Below are positions 24,385 through 34,552 of a stretch of 64,000 nt of DNA, piece after piece. The notes beneath the pieces are model-generated. The model saw only the letters and a list, made by a program, of their open reading frames with translations. It did not search any database and was not told the origin of the DNA. A program made the position numbers and the translations under genes. Position 1 is the stretch's first letter. Each line of letters opens with the position of its first letter. Source of the stretch: Clarkia xantiana subsp. parviflora (taxonomy: Eukaryota; Streptophyta; Magnoliopsida; Myrtales; Onagraceae); NCBI GenBank assembly GCA_036873135.1, contig JAPTYO010000001.1:50517774-50581773 (forward strand), in the 5' to 3' direction.

Positions 24385-24545
24385 TACAGACATTGCAATT
24401 CTGCTGAATGCAAATATGCAATTCTACAGAATACAAATCTGCAGAGCTGCATGGAATGCAATCTGTCGAATTTGCAGTTCTGCAGATTGCAATTTAGCAT
24501 AAAGCAAATCCGCAGAACTGCTTGCAATGCAATTTGCAAAATATA
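24385..24545. repeat. Cluster of degenerate GCAGAACTGC / GCAATTCTGC words
   Basis: About ten short words such as GCAATTCTGC, TGCAGTTCTGCAG and GCAGAACTGC occur on both strands within 160 bp, several palindromic. Origin unknown. Confidence 0.45.
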
Positions 24546-25306
24546 CACTCCGGAGGATTAGATTTCTGAATTTTTTGTTTACATATGTTATTTTCCTACA
24601 AAATCAATAGAAATACCTCCAACACTTGATCATACTAACATAGCAATATAATAAATTTAGTGCTTCAAAAGTGATGATCCATACATAAAATATGTCATAA
24701 TATATCTTCAAAAAACATGTTCTTATTACAGTCTCATCCAACAATACACTAATAAGCTAAAACTAAAGAGTTTTCCAAGTTCAGACATATTCTGTCAACT
24801 GAATGACCCTCAAATTAGAGACCGCCTTTGAATGAAGTTCACTTCTTTTTAAACCTTGCATATTAGAATTCCTTCTGGCTCTTACAGGTTGACTAGCTGA
24901 AACTCGCGAAACCCTGCACTTCCAATCAAATTCGATAATACCCAGCTTTAAAAAAGAAAAACTAACCATATGAGCCTCAAAATGTACATGTGACATGAAG
25001 GATCCAACCTGTGATGGATCATATAATCCTGAAAGTAGTCGACCGTTTACTTCGTATCAAGTAATTCACGAGCGCTGGGCCTCCTAAGTAAAGCTCTCGT
25101 CATTTGGCAATCTAATCCCTACACAAATAGGACATACAAGCTTCACATCTGCAAAATGTCGAATCAAATTCGTACATGTATAGGATCACGATTCTATAAT
25201 CAATACAAACCGAAAGCAGAATGAATGTGAGTGCTTTTCCTTTTTGGCCAAACAATTGAGACATTCAGTGAATTCATAAGCATCCTTAGCCCTTTTTCAA
25301 TTAAGA

Positions 25307-25447
25307 TGATATTTTGGTAATTGCAAAATGTATTTCTCTTAATCAAATTACAGAATTATATACTGAGTTTACAATCGGCTAACTAGGAAATGCTAACTAA
25401 GGAAAACTATAATTACAAAACATTATGCTAAATTACTATATTTAACA
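25307..25447 (-). repeat. Probable 3' LTR of the decayed copia relic
   Basis: On the minus strand a purine-rich tract (AACTTGAGCAGGAG) is followed by TGTTAAATATAG, the usual polypurine tract to TG junction of a 3' LTR. The distal end is placed at a CA near 25307 but is uncertain, and no second LTR is present to compare. Confidence 0.45.
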
Positions 25448-26752
25448 CTCCTGCTCAAGTTGGAGCATATATGTCGAACATGCCCAACTTGTTACATATA
25501 GTATTAATTGAGACTTTCCGTAAAGGCTTGGTTAGAATGTCTACAAGCTGGTGATCTGTCCGAACGTGAATGAGTTGGATACAAGGGGAAGAAGAGTGTT
25601 CCCATGACGAAGTCTCGAATCAAGTGACAATCTACCTCAATGTGCTTGATCCTCTCGTGAAAAACTTGATTCTTGGCAATATGCATGGCGGATTGGCTGT
25701 CACAATGTAGCTTCATCAGGTCATCATGACAAATACCCAACTCGTTGATTAAACGCTTCGTCCAGACTAACTCGCAAGCTGTGTTTTCCATTGCACGATA
25801 TTCTGATTCCGCACTGGATCGAGATACAACTGTTTACTTCTTACTCTTCCATGATATAAACACACAATATCCAGTAGTGGACCTTCGATTAGTAGGACAA
25901 CCCGCCCAGTCAGCGTCAGTGAACGCTGCGATCCTACTATGCCCCTGATCAGAATATACAAGTCCTTTTCCTGGAGATCCCTTTAGATATCTAAGGATTC
26001 GAATAGCTGCATTCCAGTGTGATGTGTGTGGGGCTGACATGAATTGGCTTACTACACTTACTGGATAAGAAATGTCTGGTCGAGTAACTGTCATATAGTT
26101 TAACTTCCCAACCAATCTTCGATATCTATCAGGATCATGTAAGAGTTCACCATCATCAGGCCTGAGCTTGGTCTCGGGAACCATTGGTGAATCGACAGGT
26201 TTGCATCCAAGCAATCCGCACTCGGAAAGCATATCAAGGACATACTTTCTCTGACAAATGAGTATTTTACCAAGAGATCGTGATACCTCAATACCGAGAA
26301 AGTATTTGAGTTTACCAAGGTCTGTAATCTGAAAACTGCTTGCTCAAAAACTTTTCCAAATCTGAGATCCCCTCGACATCATCACCGGTGATAATAATGT
26401 CGTCAACATATGCAACTAAGATGATTGTCTTCTCCTCTAAGTGTCTATAAAAGACTGAATGATCATTAGCACTCCAGGTCATGCCAAATTGATTAAGCGC
26501 ATGAGAAAAACGCCCGAACCAAGCTCTGGGGGATTGCTTCGGACCGTATAAGAATTTTAGCAAACGACAAACTTTGGAGGACTCCTCCTGAACAACAAAC
26601 CCAGGTGGTTGAGTCGTGTAAACCTCCTCCTCAAGAACGCCATTGAGAAATGCATTCTTGACATCTAATTGGTGCAGTGGCCAGTGCCGGATGGCGGCTA
26701 AAGAAAGGCAGATGCGAACAGAAAACATCTTAGCAACATGAGAAAATGTCTT
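25448..26752 (-). pseudogene. Ty1-copia pol relic (reverse transcriptase and RNase H), truncated
   Basis: Minus-strand frames show copia RT and RNase H blocks: LDVKNAFLNGVLEEEVY, SPRAWFGRF, the YVDDIIITGD catalytic motif, [31 protein letters not shown] and the distal HCDSQSAMHIAKN. They lie in several frames with stops, so the element is dead. Gag, protease, integrase and the 5' part of RT are missing: the sequence ends abruptly at about 26752, where DUF241 gene sequence begins on the other strand with only short shared bases (TTTGGGG). This junction is the left edge of the tandem array. Confidence 0.85.
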
Positions 26753-27073
26753 TTGGGGCGAGTTGAGCAAGTTACTATCACTTTGTTTGAGTCCTTGCTG
26801 TCCACCATTTCTGGGCCGAAAGCTCAATCAAAGTGGTCTTTTATGAAGAAGTCCAGCCGTGTGATCAGCTGCGCCGAGGAAGAAGCATCTGAATTCCAGA
26901 CCGTGGATTGCCTTCTCAACGCCATTGTCAAGAAGAACACAGTTAAATACGAAGCACAAAACGAGTTGAGGAAATTTGAGTTGAGCATTCAAGATCTTGA
27001 AGACGAACTAGATGCACTTATGAGATGTATGATCAGAGCCAGGGTGTTTCTCCTCAACATCCTCACTCAGTAA
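26753..27073 (+). pseudogene. B1: 5'-truncated DUF241 gene fragment
   Basis: Only the last 107 codons or so of the B protein remain, starting at GRVEQVTITLFESL and ending at the normal stop. It differs from the intact B copies by FMKK for FIKK, LLNAIV for LLHAIV and TVKYEAQ for TVKDEAQ, so it is more diverged than the internal copies. Upstream it fuses to antisense copia sequence, which gives a short chimeric frame from 26738 that I do not regard as a gene. It has no promoter of its own. Confidence 0.85.
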
Positions 27074-28128
27074 TACTCGATTGAGTCATATATATTGGCT
27101 ATAATTTTTTGTAAATACATAGATTTGTGTAAAAAAAAAACACAGATGATATTGACAATATATTTACTATAGACATTCATCAGCAATATTATTTCTTCTA
27201 TTCACTTTCACTAATTTTCCCACAAAATCATAGTTTGTTTCATTAATTACATTGTGAAAAACTTAAAAATGTCTAAACTAAAAGTAACCAGCGCGTCAAG
27301 GAAATTTAATTACACTTACTGTCAAATTATAGATTCCATGTGCTTTGGAGAAGATGGACACCATTGCTCAATTCAATGTTAAGCACATGGAACTCTTAAT
27401 CTTCTAATAAAAGATAGCAATTAGTAATTTCATAATAAATAATTAATGATTAATTTCTTCCAATACAGAGGAGACATTGCAAAAACATCTACACTTAATA
27501 TTAGTCCACGAATATCATGTTGTTAAGATTCCCCGTGTTGTCCCCTGCCTGCCTGATACTAGCTAGGGTGTGTGTGATAATGAAAAATTATTGCTCATGT
27601 TAATTATATTAATTAATAGTTGTTAGAACCAACTAAGAGCTGTCATGTCTTCCAGTAGAAGAGAAGATCGATCGACACACTCGTGCATATATTACGGATC
27701 GCCAAAAAGAAATAATATTTGATCTAGTTGTTCCATGTGCTTAGCTCTATCATGTGGAAATGATTTCAGATGTTGGGATGGTAGCAAACCATTTGCTATA
27801 TATGATTCGTGATGTCTCTTAATTGATTAAGGAGATAGTGTCATTGATCGATCTTTGGAGCCAACCTGTCCTTGGAAGTAATTAAATCACTCGTGCAATT
27901 AACTACTAATAAAATGTTAATGCATGTGAGGCTCTATTCCGTTGCTACTGATGTGGAGACATCCATTGAAATCCATTCAATTAAAAAGTCTGCCCTATCA
28001 TGCCAGAAGTTGGATCAGCTTCATCAACCCTCCTAATATATAAGCCAGAATGGCAAACCAATCAAACTCAAAAAGCTTCCTTCTTTTCTTTCACTACCAA
28101 AAGAAAAAACACACACCAAGAACGTGAA
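27074..28128 (+). promoter_or_regulatory. B-to-A spacer and A promoter (unit 1; repeated in every unit)
   Basis: No gene. It holds the B 3' UTR, an inverted pair TTCCATGTGCTT (27334-27345) / AAGCACATGGAA (27381-27392) with a third direct copy at 27731-27742, and a 22-bp module at 27941-27962 shared with the B promoter (GTTGCTACTG...GGAGACAT). The TATA box TATATAAG at 28037-28044 lies 92 bp upstream of the A ATG. The same layout recurs in later units at the unit spacing. Confidence 0.65.
28037..28044 (+). promoter_or_regulatory. TATA box of A1
   Basis: TATATAAG 92 bp upstream of the ATG at 28129. It shows the upstream in-frame ATG at 28000 lies outside the transcript. The same box precedes A2-A5 at the same distance and is deleted from A6. 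Confidence 0.7.
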
Positions 28129-28908
28129 ATGGCTTCCTTAATTTACCACACTCGATCCATCAGCTTGCCTTCAAGGCCAAACCAACAAATACTCGACCTA
28201 CATGAAAACCTCCGCAGATTATCATCTACCGAGGCAACCACTTCATCTTCCTCATCACTGAGCAACAAACTCGGTCTGCTCAGCAATTTGTACGACTCTA
28301 TGGAGGGTTTCCTCCACTTGCCAAGTACCCAACAACAGCTGAATAACAACAGGAGTTATTGCGTGTTGGATGCATCCCTCCGCTTCTTGGATGTTTGTGG
28401 AACATCCAAGGATGTCTTGTCACAGACCAAGGAGCAAGCTCAGGACTTGCAGTCGACATTGAGACGCACGAGAGGTCTGGATAAATCCGCTCTCTCAAAG
28501 GAGGCCCATAAATACTTAGCTTCTCGAAAGATTTCAAACAAGGCAGTCTCCAAGTCATTGAAGGATTTGAACAAGAGCAACTACGAGTCCTCCTCCGAAT
28601 TAACCGTTCTAAGACAGGTCGAGGAAGCCACAGTTGCAGTGTTGGAATCATTACTATCCTTCATCTCAGGGCCAAGACTTTCCTTGGTGTCCAAGTTAGT
28701 GCGTTCAAAGCGTGTGAGCTGCGAGGAAGATATCAATGAGTTTCACAGAGTGGATTCTGCAATCAAGAAACACATGGCCACGGAGGATGTGCAGAACGAG
28801 CTCCGCAAGTTGGAGATCGGGATCCAAGACATTGAAGAAGAGCTTGAATCTCTTGTGCGCCGGATAATCAGAACCCGTGCATTTCTTCTCAACGTCCTCA
28901 CCAAGTAG
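28129..28908 (+). CDS. A1: DUF241-family protein, intronless
   Basis: 259 aa. DUF241 (PF03087) is a plant-specific family of mostly intronless genes with no firmly established biochemical role. Visible family features: an N-terminal YHTRSISLPSRPN motif, ENLRRLSS, a Ser-rich stretch, LYDSMEGFLHLPSTQQ, the central FLDVCGTSKDVLSQTKEQAQDLQS block, an ESLLSFISGPR segment, and a C-terminal amphipathic, probably coiled-coil helix ending TRAFLLNVLTK. No signal peptide or membrane segment is evident. The open frame extends upstream to 28000, but the TATA box lies inside that stretch, so the start is the ATG at 28129. It is related to B throughout (shared CGTSKDVLSQTK and C-terminal blocks) but clearly diverged. 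Identical in protein to A2, A3 and A4. Confidence 0.92.
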   Translation: MASLIYHTRSISLPSRPNQQILDLHENLRRLSSTEATTSSSSSLSNKLGLLSNLYDSMEGFLHLPSTQQQLNNNRSYCVLDASLRFLDVCGTSKDVLSQTKEQAQDLQSTLRRTRGLDKSALSKEAHKYLASRKISNKAVSKSLKDLNKSNYESSSELTVLRQVEEATVAVLESLLSFISGPRLSLVSKLVRSKRVSCEEDINEFHRVDSAIKKHMATEDVQNELRKLEIGIQDIEEELESLVRRIIRTRAFLLNVLTK

Positions 28909-29284
28909 TTTAGAATTTTTTCATGTCATCATCAACAGCTTGCTGGAAATTTCTCTAAATATTTGTTGAGAAATTTCCCTTTGTACATACATACATGATT
29001 ATACAACAATTAATCATCTTGAAATGATATCGTCACATATATACTTGTTTATACATTGGATGGATATATTATACAAATGACAATTGTTAAATATAAGTGT
29101 ATAATCTTTAATTATAAATTTCCTAATGGAACTTTTTCCTAGTTTACTTGATTGTATTCACTATATACTGATGTAATAATTTCGATTATAGAAATATACT
29201 GATTTTTACCAAACTTATCGGAGCAAAAGTTTGCTGCCTCTTAATGTCCGAGTTTGGACATCAACGGTTGGACGCTTAATATAG

Positions 29285-29461
29285 AAGATTGGTACGTAAG
29301 CTAAATTGTCTGACATTTACTCGACCAAATATTTCTTACTATGCGAGTGTAGTAAGTCTATTCATGTCAGCCCCGCAAACAACCCACTGGGATGCGGCTA
29401 TTCGAATTCTTTTATATCTCAAAGGATCGCACCACTCATTGATGTCGATTGGTCTGGACAT
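29285..29461 (+). mobile_element. Copia RT/RNase H fragment, unit 1
   Basis: Plus-strand translation gives VRKLNCLTFTRPNISYYASV and MSAPQTTHWDAAIRILLYLKGS, then a shifted DVDWSGH, matching the [16 protein letters not shown] to DADWAG stretch of the relic at 25448-26752 but in the opposite orientation. It is too short to function and serves as a marker that the unit captured copia DNA before amplification. Confidence 0.8.
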
Positions 29462-31073
29462 AATTTCAGGTTGAGGTGTCATCTTTAGAAGGCCATAACT
29501 TTCTCAATACAAGTCCATTTTTAAGTAATTTTGTGTCCACAAAAAGTGTATCCAATTTCCTTTAAATCCGCACTACTGGTTTTCGTAGAAAAAAAAATTA
29601 AACGTGATCTTTTTCTTCACTGAACAACGATATCGTGAATGGCTAAACAGATTTGAAGAGGCAACTTATAAAGTTCATAACTTTTTACATCCAACTCCGT
29701 TTTCAGTGATCCATATATCCATGAAAATCTTAAGTAACATATTTAATTTCATACAAAAATTTCTGATCAAATACAATTGTAACTGACCCGTTTATAACCT
29801 TAAACGAGTCTTCCTATAATCACAAACATCACCAAAAAGATTGAAGGGCCTATTTCAACGTCCATAATTTAATCTCTACAAGCCCGTTTACGCAATGTTG
29901 GTGTCTATAAAAATCTAATACAATGTACTTTAAGGTTCATAATTAGTTAGACAGTGTAGTGAATTTATTAATCAACGACTACTGTCTAAACATAAACTAG
30001 TGATATTATAAATAAATAGATTGCCGTAAGAATTAGTTATTTTATTAATCAACGACTACCGTCTAAACAGAAGCTAAGATCTGAAATAGAGTTCCAACTA
30101 ACTTGCATAACAAAAGAAACAATTTCCTGAATTCTTGGAATAGTGAAAACTAACTAAAAAAGAAAAGAAAAATATCAGAACAATAATCAACAATCTTAAT
30201 AATACTACTCCTCAGCTTGTTGGGCTGCAAACACTAATCGTTTCTCTAAGGTCTTGTACTTTTAGTTGGAAGTGGTTTTGTAAAGATGTGTTGAGATTTA
30301 TCATGAGTTGGGTTTTTACTGTAGTTATTATTGTGTTTAAATGTAAGGGTGGCTCACAGGCGGCGGTTAACGTTGGCTAAGCATAAGTCAACATCGTCTT
30401 CAACGTAGAGTGAGGATTATTTACAAGCAGCAAGGGTCGACTTTGAGAGTTGGTTCTAAATCATCCTTACTCCGTTTTGGGTGCTTTTGGTGTGTATGGA
30501 AAGACGTGATAATGAACTACATGGACTCCCGAGTTCCGTTTCGGGTTTTTTTGGTGACTATGGAAAGATGTCATAATGAACTATACATGGTATCAAACAA
30601 AATGCTCACTCAAACTCAGTTCCACCTTTTGGTTCCTTAGCATTTCATTGTGTGAAGAAGATTGATTCCCCGCCCAATATATGAATCCTCAATTGCAACT
30701 GCAGATTATTACTGTTCAATTAATTAATGAATTAAGGTTGTTGAGGTGGCATGTCTTCTAAGACAATTAGACAAGGTCCGACTAATTAACCCGCTCGTGC
30801 ATGTACCATAATATGTGGATCACCTGCATATTATTATGATAAGATTTGTCATGTGTTGGTTGTCATTGTTATGGAGACATTGTAGAATTAAAGATTGTTA
30901 ATTTATGTTGGCAACTCATTTTAAAACCAAAGGAAAGGGATGAGGAGGGAATAATAGATGTAAAAATATGCATCGTGCATACATATGCATATGCCATGTT
31001 GCAGATCGCTGGCTTCTCATACTTTTTTCAGTTGAGAATATATCTGTAAGAGATTGAGATTTATAATGTGTTG

Positions 31074-31095
31074 GTTGCTACTGATGTGGAGACAT
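31074..31095 (+). promoter_or_regulatory. 22-bp module shared by A and B promoters
   Basis: Begins GTTGCTACTG and ends GGAGACAT; identical to 27941-27962 upstream of A1. A diverged third copy is at about 30857-30880. It lies 253-274 bp upstream of the B ATG and 167-188 bp upstream of the A ATG, in all intact units. Confidence 0.6.
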
Positions 31096-31256
31096 TGCAG
31101 AAACATTGTTCAGCTGGTATCTCATTTTAAAACCAGAGGAAAGGCATGATGAGGAGAGAGTAGTAGTAGTTGCTTAATTAAATAAGTTTGCAAATTAATT
31201 AGAGGAGCTAGCATATTCCTCTTGTCTTGTCTCCTCCAATATAATTAATTTCCCGT

Positions 31257-31269
31257 TATATATATATAT
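31257..31269 (+). promoter_or_regulatory. TATA box of B2
   Basis: A TATATATATATAT run 91 bp upstream of the B2 ATG. Conserved upstream of B3-B6; the B5 leader has a 1-bp deletion just downstream (CAAATAGC for CAAACTAGC). Confidence 0.6.
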
Positions 31270-31347
31270 GGGTTGATCAAACTAGCTATCAGCACCAAAA
31301 CTTGAAACACCTTCATTGATAGCAAAATAGAATCATTTCCATCAGCA

Positions 31348-32166
31348 ATGGCTTCTTCCTCTTCTTCATTCCACACTAGATCCATCAGCTTGCCTTCGAG
31401 TCCTAACTCTAGGGTTTCCAACATAGATGAAAACCTAAGGAGACTATCCTCCTCATCGGAAGCTTCATCTTCATCCAATATGACCAACAACCTTGGCATG
31501 CTTAGAGATTTGTATGACTCGGTTGAGGGCTTCCTTGAGTTGCCACGAACTCAACAGGGATTGATCCAAGAAAACAACCGCAGCTCTGTGGATGGATTAT
31601 TGAATGCATCCCTTTGCTTCTTGGATGTTTGTGGAACATCCAAGGATGTCTTGTCACAGACCAAACAGCAAGCACAGGAATTGCAGTCACTCTTGCGACG
31701 CAAAAGAGATGAATCCGAGGTTGCAATGGCGGCTGAGAAATACTTAGCTTCTAGGAAGATGTCGAAGAAGGCACTCAACAATTGTTCACGGGATCTGAAG
31801 AACAACTGCTCTGCTTCTTCCAGCTCTGACTCCACATTAAACACTTTGGGGCGAGTTGAGCAAGTTACTATCACTTTGTTTGAGTCCTTGTTGTCCACCA
31901 TTTCTGGGCCGAAAGCTCAATCAAAGTGGTCTTTTATAAAGAAGTCCAGCCGTGTGATCAGCTGCGCCGAGGAAGAAGCATCTGAATTCCAGACCGTGGA
32001 TTGCCTTCTCCACGCTATTGTCAAGAAGAACACAGTTAAAGACGAAGCACAAAACGAGTTGAGGAAATTTGAGTTGAGCATTCAAGATCTTGAAGACGAA
32101 CTAGATGCACTTATGAGATGTATGATCAGAGCCAGGGTGTTTCTCCTCAACATCCTCACTCAGTAA
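31348..32166 (+). CDS. B2: DUF241-family protein, intronless (first intact B copy)
   Basis: 272 aa. Same plan as A: Ser-rich start, FHTRSISLPSSPNS, ENLRRLSSSSE, LYDSVEGFLELPRTQQ, FLDVCGTSKDVLSQTKQQAQELQS, a Lys/Ser-rich middle, ESLLSTISGPKAQSKWSFI, and a C-terminal heptad-like helix ending RARVFLLNILTQ. No signal peptide or membrane helix. A and B are most alike in the CGTSKDVLSQTK block and the C-terminal helix and least alike in the middle. Only one in-frame ATG is plausible, and a TATA box stands 91 bp upstream. B2-B6 encode the same protein. Function unknown. Confidence 0.92.
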   Translation: MASSSSSFHTRSISLPSSPNSRVSNIDENLRRLSSSSEASSSSNMTNNLGMLRDLYDSVEGFLELPRTQQGLIQENNRSSVDGLLNASLCFLDVCGTSKDVLSQTKQQAQELQSLLRRKRDESEVAMAAEKYLASRKMSKKALNNCSRDLKNNCSASSSSDSTLNTLGRVEQVTITLFESLLSTISGPKAQSKWSFIKKSSRVISCAEEEASEFQTVDCLLHAIVKKNTVKDEAQNELRKFELSIQDLEDELDALMRCMIRARVFLLNILTQ

Positions 32167-33219
32167 TACTCGATTGAGTCATATATATTAGCTATAGTTT
32201 TTTGTAAATACATAGATTTGTGTAAAAATAACACAGATGATATTGACAATATATTTACTATAGACATTCATCAGCAATATTATTTCTTCTATTCACTTTC
32301 ATTAATTTTCACACAAAATCATAGTTTGTTTCATTAATTACATTGTGAAAAACTTAAAAATGTCTAAACTAAAAGTAACCAGCGCGTCAAGGAAATTTAA
32401 TTACACTTGCTGTCAAATTATAGATTCCATGTGCTTTGGAGAAGATGGACACCATTGCTCAATTCAATGTTAAGCACATGGAACTCTTAATCTTCTAATA
32501 AAAGATAGCAATTAGTAATTTCATAATAAATAATTAATGATTAATTTCTTCCAATACAGAGGAGACATTGCAAAAACATCTACACTTAATATTAGTCCAC
32601 GAATATCATGTTGTTAAGATTCCCCGTGTTGTCCCCTGCCTGCCTGATACTAGCTAGGGTGTGTGTGATAATGAAAAATTATTGCTCATGTTAATTATAT
32701 TAATTAATAGTTGTTAGAACCAACTAAGAGCTGTCATGTCTTCCAGTAGAAGAGAAGATCGATCGACACACTCGTGCATATATTACGGATCGCCAAAAAG
32801 AAATAATATTTGATCTAGTTGTTCCATGTGCTTAGCTCTATCATGTGGAAATGATTTCAGATGTTGGGATGGTAGCAAACCATTTGCTATATATGATTCG
32901 TGATGTCTCTTAATTGATTAAGGAGATAGTGTCATTGATCGATCTTTGGAGCCAACCTGTCCTTGGAAGTAATTAAATCACTCGTGCAATTAACTACTAA
33001 TAAAATGTTAATGCATGTGAGGCTCTATTCCGTTGCTACTGATGTGGAGACATCCATTGAAATCCATTCAATTAAAAAGTCTGCCCTATCATGCCAGAAG
33101 TTGGATCAGCTTCATCAACCCTCCTAATATATAAGCCAGAATGGCAAACCAATCAAACTCAAAAAGCTTCCTTCTTTTCTTTCACTACCAAAAGAAAAAA
33201 CACACACCAAGAACGTGAA

Positions 33220-33999
33220 ATGGCTTCCTTAATTTACCACACTCGATCCATCAGCTTGCCTTCAAGGCCAAACCAACAAATACTCGACCTACATGAAAAC
33301 CTCCGCAGATTATCATCTACCGAGGCAACCACTTCATCTTCCTCATCACTGAGCAACAAACTCGGTCTGCTCAGCAATTTGTACGACTCTATGGAGGGTT
33401 TCCTCCACTTGCCAAGTACCCAACAACAGCTGAATAACAACAGGAGTTATTGCGTGTTGGATGCATCCCTCCGCTTCTTGGATGTTTGTGGAACATCCAA
33501 GGATGTCTTGTCACAGACCAAGGAGCAAGCTCAGGACTTGCAGTCGACATTGAGACGCACGAGAGGTCTGGATAAATCCGCTCTCTCAAAGGAGGCCCAT
33601 AAATACTTAGCTTCTCGAAAGATTTCAAACAAGGCAGTCTCCAAGTCATTGAAGGATTTGAACAAGAGCAACTACGAGTCCTCCTCCGAATTAACCGTTC
33701 TAAGACAGGTCGAGGAAGCCACAGTTGCAGTGTTGGAATCATTACTATCCTTCATCTCAGGGCCAAGACTTTCCTTGGTGTCCAAGTTAGTGCGTTCAAA
33801 GCGTGTGAGCTGCGAGGAAGATATCAATGAGTTTCACAGAGTGGATTCTGCAATCAAGAAACACATGGCCACGGAGGATGTGCAGAACGAGCTCCGCAAG
33901 TTGGAGATCGGGATCCAAGACATTGAAGAAGAGCTTGAATCTCTTGTGCGCCGGATAATCAGAACCCGTGCATTTCTTCTCAACGTCCTCACCAAGTAG
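33220..33999 (+). CDS. A2: DUF241-family protein
   Basis: 259 aa, identical to A1 in protein and, by eye, in DNA. The A1-A2 spacing is 5091 bp. Promoter features are as in A1, shifted by the unit length. Its downstream spacer has a 6-bp deletion near 34559 that the other units lack, so unit 2 can be told apart. Confidence 0.92.
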   Translation: MASLIYHTRSISLPSRPNQQILDLHENLRRLSSTEATTSSSSSLSNKLGLLSNLYDSMEGFLHLPSTQQQLNNNRSYCVLDASLRFLDVCGTSKDVLSQTKEQAQDLQSTLRRTRGLDKSALSKEAHKYLASRKISNKAVSKSLKDLNKSNYESSSELTVLRQVEEATVAVLESLLSFISGPRLSLVSKLVRSKRVSCEEDINEFHRVDSAIKKHMATEDVQNELRKLEIGIQDIEEELESLVRRIIRTRAFLLNVLTK

Positions 34000-34375
34000 T
34001 TTAGAATTTTTTCATGTCATCATCAACAGCTTGCTGGAAATTTCTCTAAATATTTGTTGAGAAATTTCCCTTTGTACATACATACATGATTATACAACAA
34101 TTAATCATCTTGAAATGATATCGTCACATATATACTTGTTTATACATTGGATGGATATATTATACAAATGACAATTGTTAAATATAAGTGTATAATCTTT
34201 AATTATAAATTTCCTAATGGAACTTTTTCCTAGTTTACTTGATTGTATTCACTATATACTGATGTAATAATTTCGATTATAGAAATATACTGATTTTTAC
34301 CAAACTTATCGGAGCAAAAGTTTGCTGCCTCTTAATGTCCGAGTTTGGACATCAACGGTTGGACGCTTAATATAG

Positions 34376-34552
34376 AAGATTGGTACGTAAGCTAAATTGT
34401 CTGACATTTACTCGACCAAATATTTCTTACTATGCGAGTGTAGTAAGTCTATTCATGTCAGCCCCGCAGACAACCCACTGGGATGCGGCTATTCGAATTC
34501 TTTTATATCTCAAAGGATCGCACCACTCATTGATGTCGATTGGTCTGGACAT
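34376..34552 (+). mobile_element. Copia RT/RNase H fragment, unit 2
   Basis: Repeat of the unit 1 fragment with an A-to-G difference (CCCGCAGACAACC for CCCGCAAACAACC). Confidence 0.75.

Larger units (their letters stand above)
20967..25306. other. Gene-free, transposon-rich intergenic region
   Basis: No gene is supportable over more than 4 kb. It contains a foldback element (21511-22257), a small hAT-like element (23373-23657), a roughly 30-bp tandem duplication at about 24031-24093 (CTACTTCCATTCTTCTT repeated), and a cluster of short GCAGAACTGC-like words at about 24385-24545. The rest is AT-rich. Confidence 0.5.
28909..31347 (+). other. A-to-B spacer and B promoter (unit 1; repeated in units 2-5)
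   Basis: No intact gene. In order: A 3' UTR; copia RT/RNase H fragment (29285-29461); a low-complexity stretch reminiscent of retrotransposon 3' regions; a TTATTAATCAACGACTAC direct repeat (about 29967 and 30041); a roughly 65-bp tandem duplication around 30465-30590 (CCGTTTTGGGTGCTTTTGG / CCGTTTCGGGTTTTTTTGG); then the B promoter. The B promoter contains a roughly 95-bp duplicated module (about 30854 and 31068) starting TGTTGGTTG and including GGAGACATTG, and a TATA run at 31257-31269, 91 bp before the B ATG. Confidence 0.6.

Noticed and set aside
26738..27073. Chimeric frame starting in antisense copia and continuing into B1
   Set aside because: No promoter and a fortuitous ATG; treated as a pseudogene fragment.
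27334..27392. microRNA precursor
   Set aside because: The stem is only 12 bp with a 35-nt loop, too short for a plant miRNA hairpin.
28000..28128. In-frame upstream extension that would make the A proteins 302 aa
   Set aside because: The TATA box (28037-28044) and the likely transcription start lie inside it, so the ATG at 28000 would not be transcribed. The 259-aa form starts with the family's usual MAS...HTRSISLP.
28298..28651. 117-codon open frame antisense to each A gene, and 116-codon frame antisense to each B gene
   Set aside because: Shadows of strongly biased coding sequence. They recur only because the sense genes are copies.
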